From Corydoras sp. C115 (taxonomy: Eukaryota; Chordata; Actinopteri; Siluriformes; Callichthyidae): DNA of 64,000 nucleotides. Positions 14,784-27,200 of the stretch are shown one piece after another. The position numbers were made by a program, and so were the translations under genes. Position 1 is the stretch's first letter. Each line of letters starts with the position of its first letter. The notes below the pieces were generated by a model. The model ran no database searches, had not been told where the DNA came from, and was given only the letters and a program-made list of their open reading frames with translations. The stretch is from the NCBI GenBank assembly GCA_019802505.1, contig JAFMOC010000007.1, positions 4,176,001 to 4,240,000 on the forward strand, given 5' to 3'.

Positions 14784-17700
14784 TATATGGGGTAATTTGG
14801 AGAATTCAATTGACCTTGACCCATGTTTTTGGACTGTGGGAAGAAACCGGAGAACCTGAAGGAAACCCACGTGGACAAGGGGAGAACATGGAAACTTCAC
14901 CCAGATTGCGATATGAACCGGGATTCCCTAGCGCTGAGAGGCGAACGTGCTAACCTCTAAGCCACCGTGCTGCATCAGACAATCCATGTCAAAAAAAGGT
15001 CAACAAGACTGTTACTGATCAAAAAAGAGGAAAAAACAATATCTTTGATATCATGGACATAGATAGATTCCAATTGCAATTGAACAATGCTGGAATGAAT
15101 TTCACATGTGTTTCAGCAGGGTGAAAAATATAGATCTGCCTTCTACTGAAAATGTATAGCATTTTATAAAGAGATGAATCAAACAGCAGTGACCATAGTC
15201 TTAAGTGCTCCTTACATCTTGCATGCAGCAAAATTTACACTTACAAAAAGTAACAATACAGATATTAAACTTTCAACATTTTTTATGTGCTGTAAGCATA
15301 AATTTTTGATTATTGGTATAATTTTAAATAGAATTGTTGTCTCTGAAAAAGCAAGAAATGTTTTCTTTTTCAGAAAATATTTATATATATTAAAAATGTT
15401 TTCTTTGTTATTGACAGAGGTTGTGTAACTACAGAGGTTGTAATAATAAATAAATAAATGTGTCTCAACTCTAGAAATTAAAAGCTGTTTTTTGCAATCT
15501 TTCTGAGATTTCTGAGAATCTTTTTTTGATCTTTGGAATCAAGAATTTTTAATTGCTGAGTGGTAATTAACAGCCTTTGGATTAAACTGCTTTGTTTATT
15601 CAGTATAAACCATGATATTTAAAAATATATGGAGGTTGAGAGACAGAATTAAACTCTCAATACTTAAATTTTCATTATAGTAAAATTTCACTATCCTCCT
15701 ATAGCATTAAAAATTACGAATAAGATATATCTCCCCTGTCTGTACATGTTATTAAAAGAAAAAAAAAAAAACATTGCACTTACAGGAAGAGTGACTGCTG
15801 GGAAAACTCTTGCGCCCCTCAGACACCAGGTCTGGCTCTCCTGTGCACAGCATTTTAGCATTCATCTGGCCATCAGGGAAGCAGCGGTAAAAGTAATCTG
15901 GTCTTGGCCTGAAAATATATAAAATTGGCAGGAATTCATTTTATCAATGCATTTCACATAGGTTCTAGAGAACATTACTAGGCAGACACAAACTCTTCAG
16001 TTCTAAAGGGTTATATCTCTTTGAATTATGAGAAGAAAGCAGAGATTCAACAGAAGCAAGATAAAATATACAAATAACCCTACATTTTATTTATCTACTA
16101 TTTATGTTATGTAAACTGTACTATTATATTGTTTATAAAAATATTTTTTCTTCTTCTACCTTATTATTGTTGAGAAGAATGTTAACTAAATATTGTTCTA
16201 GGCAAGTGTAATGAAAAATAAATGTTCTTATCTTTATCCATACAAGAAGCGAACATGCAGCATTTTCACAGATAGGACCTGCAGAAACTTTTAAATATGA
16301 GATAAGAGAAAAACATAGCTGCGAAGTCAATTATTTACCTGCTTAAATTTATCTTAAATCAACTAAATGACGAATTACCAGCTCTGACAATGTAATTTAT
16401 CATGTCTGGGGTGGCTTTGCTACTAAGTAAGATCATTTTCTAGCTGTGCTTAGATATTAAGTTTTGATGATAGACAAAGCACACCTGTTAAGAACTTAAT
16501 ACAAACAAACCAATTATTTACCTGCCAACAATCAACTTAATAGTGTTTGTGAAGACTCCATTAAGTGCGAGTGCAAGAGACACAGCTGTGAAAAAGAAAA
16601 CAAAATTAATTTAAGAGAACAAATTGATCTTTAAGAAAACTGACAAAAGCTTGCAAAGGCAGTCACTCAGAACACTAATTATACCATTTACAAAATTTGT
16701 AATAAACATTGTTATTTTAGTTATTTGCCAGTTTAACAAAGCATATCCATACAGTACAATACACTACCAAAGTTCCACTACATCTTTATAATAGTTTTAG
16801 GAGTTAGGAGATAAGTCAGGGCATATCTTTGCATGAGTGGTTTTATGTGTTACTGCAGTGCCTGACAGCATTAAGCACACACCATCGTCTCACTTTTTCA
16901 CTTGTGTCTTCACATTCATTTAGCCACCAGCCACAGCCCTCAGCACCTGCAGTTTATTAATGTCTCTCTCCACCTCCTGTATCCGTTTGCTAGGTATATG
17001 CCTGTTCTGTCTGAGACAATGCTCTTTTTTTAGGCCCTTTGTGTTAGCATGAACTTCTGTCACTCCAAGTTTTTTGTTACCTGCTGAAGACAATATCCAC
17101 TAAATGGGGTTAAGTGATTGCTTCTCTGTAGGTCCATCAGCTGCCAGCTTGTTGCCAGCTTGTTTTGTTATTCATTCATTCATTCATTATCTCCCGCTTT
17201 ATCCTCTAGTAGGGTCGCGGTGGGGTTCCCCATGCCCATCCAGGGGAGAACGTTTCGGTCGCTGGGCAGATAGAACCAGGACAGGGCGCCAATCCATCAC
17301 TGGGCACACACTCACTCACACAGACAAACTCTATATGGGGCAATTTGGAGAACTCAATTGACTTGCTCCATGTTTTTGCACTGTGGGAGGAAACCGGAGA
17401 ACCCGGAGGAAACCCACGCGGACACGGGGAGAACATGGAAACTCCACCCAGATGGGGATTCGAACCGGGAATCCCTAGCGCTGAGAGGCGAACGTGCTAA
17501 CCACTAAGCCACCGTGCCGCCTTGTTTTGTTATGTATCTCTTATATTCCTCATTATTGTTAATAAATCAATACATTTATATCTCCTCCAACTCTACTGGT
17601 TCAGACATTAATGTCTCCAAGTTTCGTCCCTGACCACTGAGTGCTAATTTGACCACTTTTTCTGTTGGTGCCTCCTTTCTAAATTTCATACCCGAGTATT

Positions 17701-20700
17701 CTACCACATGGAAGTATCCTTGGTTTTGCTCTCACTCTTCTCTTCCTCACCACTCAAGACATCTACAAACCTCCATTCAATACTATTCATGTCAGGCCGC
17801 TCCGACTCTCCCGCTTGCCTTCCTCATCTCTGTTACTTCATATAAATACCACCAAGGTCCTCTGCAGCTTTGCCAGAATGTCTGACCATTACCTTTGTGT
17901 ATCTGCGTCCAATCCAGTGTTCCTCTGATCTGATTACCTGTGTGCTAACCTCCTGCTCCGTTCCCGTTTCTTGATTCTCTCGACTCTTACTCTGGTACCA
18001 TAGCCTTGAGTAATTTTTGTAGTTGTTTGTGTTGTTGTTTCTTCTGATTGTTTTATCTGCCCTCACGGCAGATTTACTTTCATTTTTGTTATTTCGGAGT
18101 TTAAATAAACCTTTTATTTTTACGCTCTGTCTCGTGTGTCTGTTCGGGTTGCTCACACACGCAAACGCCGCATGTGCGTCACAATTCAACTGCACACTCT
18201 CCCCTGCCGCCACCTTAAAGGTTCTAATCTTTATATTTTGTAATAGCTACCATCCTTTTGCGGTACCATTTTCAAAACTTCATCTAATTAATTTTTAATT
18301 TATTCTCACAGACTTTATACCCCTATCTCATGACTGATTTTTGTAGAATATGAACTAATTACATTCAAAAACACTACATAATTTCCAGCTTCACTCTCAT
18401 CATTTTATGAATCATTACTACATCATCAACACATTCTTGATGTTCTCTTCTTTTAAGATCCTACCTCAGACCTATCTCATATCTCCTTTTTATCTAACCC
18501 ATAGTAGTTCGGTTTCAACCACCATTTCTCCCTTATATTTGGTTTCTTGAACACTGTATGAAAAGTTCTTATATTCCATCAGGAATAAGCCAAATATGCT
18601 TTAAATTGTCATTTTCTGTCATGTTCTGTCTCAATTGTCATGTTCTGATTTGACAAATGTAAGCAGTACATTTAATGTTATGTAAATCTGTATTTAATAT
18701 TCAAATTTGTTTATTATTTTCAATACATTATTTTCAATACAGTACACTTTACATAAAAATCCTTTCAAAAAATGAAACACTGCAAACTATTTATAACCTC
18801 AGGTGATTCTATTATTTCTTAAGCATGTCTTAATCACAAACACTTTCATAACGTACAGTAAACAGTCTCTATTTTTTTTGCTCTAGACATGACAATGTGT
18901 AACGATTGCCTAGGGCACCTGTTTTTCTGTCGTTCTGTTCTTTTGTTTTTGGGTTCTGTGTTCTGTGTCCATGTGTCTAGTTAATTAGCTGTCTCGTCAG
19001 GGTGTTTTAGTTAATTAGCTTCCCGGTTTCATTGGGTGGTTCAGTGCACGTGATGGGATGTGTTAGGGTATTTAGTTCCGGGGTTTCTTGTCATCCGTGC
19101 GCGTCTTGGATTTTATGTTGCACCTGTCTCTATGTACCTGTGTGTTTGGTGTTTGAGCACCGTAATAAATTCCATGTTCGTACTACCTGCGTGCCTGGCT
19201 CCCTTCTGCGCGTTAGAGCGCTGCGGCTCTGCGCTTGATTTGCGCAGCCGCGCTTAGTTCCAGGTCGACAGGTGTGACACAATGGATAAGGTTATAGCAT
19301 ATGACACTTATTTGACATTGGAATTAATTTGTGGTAACTTTAGATATAAGAACTCAACCACAGGAAGAAAGCAGAAATGTTAACTCAGGTGGGTTTGGGC
19401 AGGTGGGTTAAGTGGGTTAAGGTGGGTCAGGTGGGTTAAGTGTTTTAATCAAGCAAAATTTCCCACTGGAGTTCCACTAAGGTCCCACTGTAGTGGAACC
19501 AGTAAAACCTTTCAGATAAAACCTTCACTCAGGTTGAGCTATTTTAACTCATGAGAATGTTTGCTACACCAGTTACCCACCAGTTGAAGCAATTATTGCA
19601 CCAATTTCGGACATTCTTTTGCCACATGTAAATTATGTGATGTGGTTAATACACAGTATAACTGTGTGCTTCATTTATATATAATAAGAAATGATACAGA
19701 AATAAAATCTTTAATTCTTTTTACTAAACACTAAGAGAGCTTGCAAAATCCATTTGAAGAATTAATTAAACATTGAGAATCATTTCAGGTTACAAAACCA
19801 TCCACTTTAACCAAGGTCTGGATTTACGCCAGATAATATAATGATGCAAACTGAACATTCAGATTACTAATTTTCAAAAAGATTTTTTAAAAACTCTGTA
19901 AACTCTGCTACTGTTGTAACCTGTAGTAACACAAGCATATTTTATATACATTTCTGTTTTGCTCTCCTTGGAATATAATTGTTATTTAAAAGCATGTCAA
20001 CCGTTAATCTCTGTCTTCATCTATTTAATTGGATTTGTCACCTAAAGTCACCTTAAGTCACTTTCGTAATGCTTTAGGCTCCAATGGTGTTTGGCAAAGA
20101 TAAAGCACAAACACTGTGACCAAAATGTTCATCATATTTGAAGCGTGGAAGCTTTATTTAACTTTCATTGTACTTGTATTATGTATGCTTAACATAATGA
20201 GGACAAGACTTAAGTCTAGAAGATTTATTAAGTGTTGCTTGGGGTTAAATTATTTAAACTAAAAATAATCTTTACCCTTTTATAATAAAAAAATCAATAA
20301 CTGAAACAGACAACTCAAACAGCATAATATAATGACGTAATATCAAAGTAATTGAGCAAAAAATCCAGGATCAGATTCTACAATCTTTAATCAATAGTAA
20401 ATTATTTCCATGTACCCACATGTGTAAATTTCAATGCACCATTTATATTTTTGAATATAGTATAAATCACTCTTGGACTTACCCAAACAGGCCTCTTTGA
20501 TTTCAGTCTTATCTGTTCGTCGTATAATTTTTACCACAAAGATCACAGCCAAAGGGGTCAGGAACGAGATGGCCTGCAGGATCAAATGAGACATTTAGAA
20601 GCTCTATAAGTCCTAATTAAGTGGTAAAGAACACGAATATGATATTTGTGATACAATATGATATGATCCATTTTATTTAAAAATTCTGCATTTCTGCCAC

Positions 20701-23700
20701 AGATATCAAAAGAGTGGTATTAAAGTTTGATATTGTACTGTCCTTAAGATTATAAAAGCCTCTCATCTAATTGCATGATCTCTTTGTACTTCATGACACA
20801 GAAAGAAAATGTACTGTTTTGTAGATTTTTTCCAACATTACAAAAGGGAACTCTGAAGAATACTAGCAGAAAGTGATATAGAAACATTATTAGGGATTGA
20901 CAGCTTTTGTAGCACTATCAGTAGCACAGACTATTTTCTAAACCGGGGACTTAACTACCTGCATTAAAAGAGGCACTAAATATAACTTTCAAAATATGCT
21001 CATGAATGCGAATAAAAACTAGGAATGAACAAAATTACAAAAAAATTTTAATACATGGTTTGACAAGCATTAAATTTTAGTGTATTGTGTTGAATATGTC
21101 TACAAATTGTAATATCAAGATGTTCTGTCATGGTTCTGACAAGGAGCACAAAAAAAACAAGAAACATAAAACCAACCAAAGCAAACCACAAAATAACATA
21201 AGGACCAGAAAGATAAACGAAATACACAAACCGAGACCAATGGACCTTAGTGAGTAACTGAGGACAAAGGGCTTTTATACAAAAAATAACCAATATAAGA
21301 AGATAAATGACCAATTACTAAACATTCATGAAAACAGTTAAGGAGTCTAACAAAAGAAACAAATACAAATGTTAAAATAAAAGTCATATTACTGTAGCAG
21401 TGACTCAAAAATAACAGATGAATTATTATTAAGATTTAATAATCACAAGTACCGGAGACAACAAACAAACAAGACATAAAAATCACAAGAAGATTATTTT
21501 TTAAAACCATTAGATTTTTTAGACCAAATACAACACTGTCCAAAATGACTGGAACAACATATATAATGTAACAGGCACGTGTTTTGTGTTACTCAAGTAC
21601 CAATCAAAAGTTTGGATACATTTGCTCCACTTTATCAGTTCCACTTCCCATAAAGATGGACTTTGTATTTGTGTTCTACAATTACAGACTGTAGTCCATC
21701 TGTTTGTGGACTACAGTACATACCGTGATAGTCCCCAATAGTAGCACTACAGACAGGCATTATTTGGTTGGTGCATTATTCTCATTACTGCAGTGTTACT
21801 GAGGTGTTTAATTGAAACTACAGCAGCTCTGCTGCACTAAAACCCCTCACCACATCAGTTTCACTGCAGAACTGACAATAACCAATACACCACCAAAATT
21901 ATACCTGTTCTGTGATGGTCCTGCACAATAGAAAACAGAGAACTAACAGGGGACTAACAAAAAAAGAAAACAGATGTACTATTTGATGTTGTAACAGATG
22001 CCTGCGGCACCTGTCCCTCATTTGGTTTTTCATTATCTCACTTGGGTGATTGGTTGGGTTTGTGCACGTGTTTAGTTGGGTTTGTATTTAGTCTTCGTTT
22101 CCCCTCGGTTCTGTGCACGTCTTTGATTTGTGGTTACCTTACACTATGTTACATTGTTCGTGTACCCCCTTTTTTTTTCGGCACCATGTTTTAATAAATT
22201 CCGGTTTGGTTTTCATCCCGGTGCTTCCAGTTTTTTCTCCTTCCGCATTTCTGCCATGGTGTGTCGCTGCGCACTTGCTCCGCGCGGGTCGCATTCGTGG
22301 GAGCTTTTCCCTCTGTTTGGACCGGCTGACGCAGTGGCTCACGCGTGGCCGGTGCCCGGGGAGCGCTCGCTATGCGCGAGCGGCTTGCACGATTGCCCAG
22401 CGTGGCCGCTCTTCTCCGGGGAAAGACGGATTGCGTGACAGAAAGACGTGCCAACCATCGGAGAATTCTGGACACCTGGGGTCACCCATTGTTGAGCCGA
22501 AGGACCAGAGGCTGTACTGTCGATCGTACCGAGTCTGAGTACCAGGGACCGCCAGCAGCATTGCCCGGGTACCGGGGGCCGGCCGTCGTCGGTTCGAGTG
22601 CGACTGAGGCCGTTCGCCGCCGATCCCGAGCACCAGGAGCCCATCTCGGACTCTGAGCACCAGGGGTGCTATTCCAGCCTCGCAGCGAGAGGGCGCCGAT
22701 CTGCGACCACGCAGCGAGAGGACATGCTCTACGCCGTCAGCAGGGGGCATCCGGCAGGCCTCACAGCCTGCCAGATTTTACCCCCCGTTTTGTTGCTTTT
22801 GCGAGAACTGTTTATTGTTATTATTATAATTTTTTTTGGTTGGATCGCTTACCTTTTTGCGCGACCCTTGGGGTGGGGGTATGTAACAGACGGCACCTGT
22901 CCCTCATTTGTTTTTTCATTATCTCACTTGGGTGATTGGTTGGGTTTGTGCACGTGTTTAGTTGGGTTTGTATTTAGTCTTCGTTTCCCCTCGCGTGGCC
23001 GCTCTTCTCCGGGAAAAGACAGATTGCGTGACAGATGTTTATTCATTAATTAGTTTACAGTAAAATAGTACTATGTAGCGGGAGTTATTAATGAGTGAAT
23101 ATTAGTGTATTAATTTAGAAAGCAAACATGAAGATCAAAGAGCTGCTTATATAAGCTATTTTAAAAAAATTTATTAAAGGCACTGCACAAGTATTAGACA
23201 TAGCCAATACAACAAATAAGAATTTCTTAAAATACCTTTTAATAGGAAAATAACTTATGACAAACATTAAGAAAACACATAATAGTTGTGGTATTCAATA
23301 TTAAAAAAACAGAACTATAAAGGATAAACCACAAAATCCCAACAATTTGTAAGCAGTAATTTTGTGGTACAGTTTCTGTATTTCTGCACTTCTTTAAATT
23401 ATTTATTGTTCAAACCTCTTGACAGATTAATGCTTATGAATAAATAACTTTGTTGAGTCTATTGGTTTGGGACAGTCAGTGTTGCCATTTCAACACCTTT
23501 GACTGAGTACTCACTGAGTACTGACTGAGTATTAAATGGGGTACTGAGGCCCCATTTAATTATGCTGTTCTATTATCAGATTGGGAGTCATTGCCAGACT
23601 CCCAAGCTGCACTGCGTTGAATTTTGTCTGCTTTTTAATTATGTCTTAACTTGTGTAATTTACTATATACATTCAATCATTCATTATCTTCCGCTTTATC

Positions 23701-24006
23701 CTCTATTAGGGTCGCGGCATCCAGGGGAGAACGTTTGGGGCGCTGGGCAGATACACCCAGGACAGGGCGCCAATCCATCGCTGGGCACACACTCACTCAC
23801 ACAGACACACTCTATATGGGGCAATTTGGAGAATTCAATTGACTTGATCCATGTTTTTGGACTGTGGGAGGAAACCGGAGAACCCGGAGAAAACCCACGC
23901 AAACACGGGGAGAACATGGAAACTCCACCCAGATGGGGATTCGAACCGGGAATCCCTAGTGCTGAGAGGCGAACGTGCTAACCACTAAGCCATCGTGCCA
24001 CCTACA

Positions 24007-24063
<57 letters not shown>

Positions 24064-24190
24064 TTCATTCATTCATTCATATCTCCCGCTTTATCCTCTA
24101 TTAGGGTCGCGGTGGGGTTCCCCATGCCCATCCAGGGGAGAACGTCTCGGGCGCAGGGCGGATAGACCCAGGACAGGGCGCCAATCCATC

Positions 24191-24254
<64 letters not shown>

Positions 24255-27200
24255 CAGTATATATATATATAAGAATGTGTTTGTGTGTATGTCTGTGTGG
24301 GTGAGTGTGTGCCCAGCCATAGATTGGTGCCCAGTCCTGGGTGGCAGACCAGCTAAATATTTCTCAGATTTTATTCACATTTGAACAAAAACTGGCATGT
24401 CCAAAATTATTCATACCCTTCTCAATAATTAATAGAAAAGCCTTTATTGGCTATTACAGCAATCAAACGCTTGTTGTAATTTCTGACCAGCTTTTTGCAT
24501 GTCTCCACTTGTATTTTTGCCCATTCATCTTTAGTGATGAATTCCGACTCTTTGAGGTTTGAGGGTCTCCTTGCCGTCACCCTGATCACTGGTTCCCAAG
24601 GCCAAGTTTCTCTGCAGACTGCCTGATGTTGTTGAGAGTCTTGATGTATTGCTCTTTTTTCATGGTGCCATTTACTGCAATCAAGTTCCCTGGTCCATTA
24701 GTTGAAAAACACCCCCAAAACATTAGGTTCCCACCACCATGTTTGACAGTGGGGATGGTGTTCATAGGGTTGAAGGCTTCTCCTTTTTTACGCCAAATGA
24801 AGGACACATCATTGTGGCCAAACAATTTTTGTTTCATCTGACCATAAACCAAGAAGTCTTCTTCTTTGTCCAGATGAGCATTTTCAAAGGTCAAGCGGGC
24901 TTTTGTGTGGCCTTTTCTGGAGAAGTGGCGTCCTCATTGGTCTGCGCCCGTGGAACAAAGCAGTGTGCAGTGTTCGTTGGACTGTCTGCCTTGAGATGTT
25001 GCCACCAGCAGATCCCAGATTCACCAGAATGGCCTTGGTGGTGATCCTTGGATTTTTTTTCACCTCTCTCACTATCCTCCTGGCCAGCACAGGTGTCACG
25101 TTTGGCTTCTGACCACATCTTCTGAGATTTTCCACAGTGCAGGACTTCTTGTATTTTTTAATAATACTTTGCACTGTAGCCACTGGAACATGAAAACATT
25201 TTGATATGGCCTTATAGCTCTTTCCTGACTTGTGAGCGGCTACAATGCACAGCCGCAGGTCCTTACTGAACACCTTTGTCTTAGCCATGACTATCCACAA
25301 ACCAACTGCAGAGAGCTGCTGTTTTTCACCTGTTGAGTTGATTAAAACAGCTGTTCCCAATTAATTAGGGTAATTAGGATGCTTTAACAGATTGGACTAT
25401 TTGGAATGGTATGGAACTTTGGATTTTCCCATAGACTGTGACAGATTGCAAAGGGTATGAATAATTTTGGACATGCCACTTTTTGTTCAAATGTGAATAA
25501 AAGCTGAGAAATATTTTTTTCCACAATGATGCCTCTTGTACATCAGTGTATTATCTCCTGGGAGATGCCTGTGTCGTTTCCGGTCAAAAATAAAATTGCT
25601 GGTTGAATAAAAGTAATGAAATAAAAAAAATTAAAAAAGGAATTTCAGGCTTGACTGTGTACACTGTGTATATATATATATTGTTTTTTTTTAATGATTC
25701 CATCTCCTTATTCTTAGCTCTGTCAGAATGCTACAGTGATGACCTCACAGCAATTTCATCATCACAAAAGATCAGAGGGATTATTCACAGACTTTGATGA
25801 TTAAACTCAGTCAATTTTAACCATAGTTGATCTGACCTACTTGGTTTCTAATTGAAAAAACCTTTGATTTCTGTTGGATTAATGGTTCTGCATTCTTGCC
25901 AGGATGTTACAGTGAAGACCTCTGAGCACTTCCTTCTTAACTGAGGATTTGGGGATTGTTCTGTTGGACTGAATACTATATATACATGCATATGTATAGC
26001 ACCAGTCAAAAGTTTGGACACACCTCCTTTTCACTTCACTTATTGTCCATTATTGTCTAGTTTCACTTACAGTACTAAATTAAGATTAAAGCCACAACCT
26101 CCTTTGGAGCCTTGCTCTATGCAAAGTTTCTTTCTATATAAACATACTGTTATGTTGTGCACTACTGTTTTTAATCTTGTTATTTTAAATTGTTGTATTG
26201 ACTGATAAATTGACTGTATTGAATTGTTGTATTGAGCAAAATGATTTAGGCAGAGAAATAAATTTTACTACCTGTGTGTAACAAGAACAAGGAATGATGA
26301 CTAAAACAGACCTTGTCTGGGAAAAGCATAAAGTGGGCTTAAAAAACAGCCCTTGCAAATTTCAATCAATCATTAGTGTGAACTTATAAACTAATAAGTC
26401 CCATGAGCAGTGAGTGCCTTCATATAAATTCTGTATGCACCCTGAACCAACATAATGAGTCTTAAAGGTAAAAGAATGTTAATGGTGTGTTTCAACTGGG
26501 ATGTCATATGATGCACTCACCAGTGAAAACCTTCCGGAACTCTATGGCTAAATGTGACTAAATGAACCTAAGTGATTTGTTTAGAGGAAGTCATATCTGG
26601 TCTGCTCTTAACAAGCTAAGGTTTACTAGCCAAACAGGATCTGTTTAAATGGTCCATGCAACCTGAAACCAGTGTTGCAAATGTTTTGCCAACTGATTCA
26701 AAACAAACCAGAGAAAGTAGACAATTAGTTTGGAGCTATGCACAGTATGTAAGATGTATACATATCCTGAGATAATTTATATTGCTTTTGTTATATTTGT
26801 GTGATGTTATAAAATAACCCATTTAAACTTGTATTTGTCTCTTTTGGTTCTGTCTCATGTGGGTCCAAAATGCCCACATATTTTTAATACTGTTACTGCC
26901 ACAGTAGAGGCATGGACGTGCCTGAGACAAGCAAGGCAAAGCAGGCAAGTTCCTGTGTGGCCTCAGAAGTGCAGGTGGACTCCAACACATTTTCATCATT
27001 CGGATGCATAGAATGTTTTTAGCGTGTCTCAGTCTGGATGTGACAGTTATATAATAGTTTGGTACAACATGTTGGTATCATGTTAAGCAACAAATTTTCA
27101 GGCAAATAAGAAATAAAACATGCAGTATATACTTTTCGAACATTACTAACCCTTTAAAAGAACACTGCCTGGCCAAAAAAAAGTAAAAAAAATACTTGGT

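Larger units (their letters stand above)
11913..15783 (-). other. plpp4: plpp4 intron 5
   Basis: AT-rich intron. Contains a TA tract, a partial LTR and one SINE-A; 11913-13019, 13510-14580 and 14988-15783 show nothing I recognise. Confidence 0.9.
16586..20482 (-). other. plpp4: plpp4 intron 3
   Basis: Contains a SINE-A and two solo LTRs. A short GGTGGGTTAAGT-type tandem lies at about 19385-19440. 18300-18890 and 19290-20482 hold nothing else I recognise. Confidence 0.9.

Noticed and set aside
17104..17436. Recurring small frames such as those with SRGERLGRWADRPRTGRQSI
   Set aside because: The same peptide appears wherever a SINE-A copy lies (for example 23651, 59092, 63085). It is SINE sequence read as protein.
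18023..18298. 91-codon plus-strand frame with a hydrophobic start
   Set aside because: It overlaps the end of the solo LTR at 17790-18183 and crosses its border, so it is not a real gene.
22113..22750. Several overlapping open frames of 90-140 codons on both strands
   Set aside because: They fall in the GC-rich LTR and middle of the short LTR element, where stops are rare, and show no protein motif.
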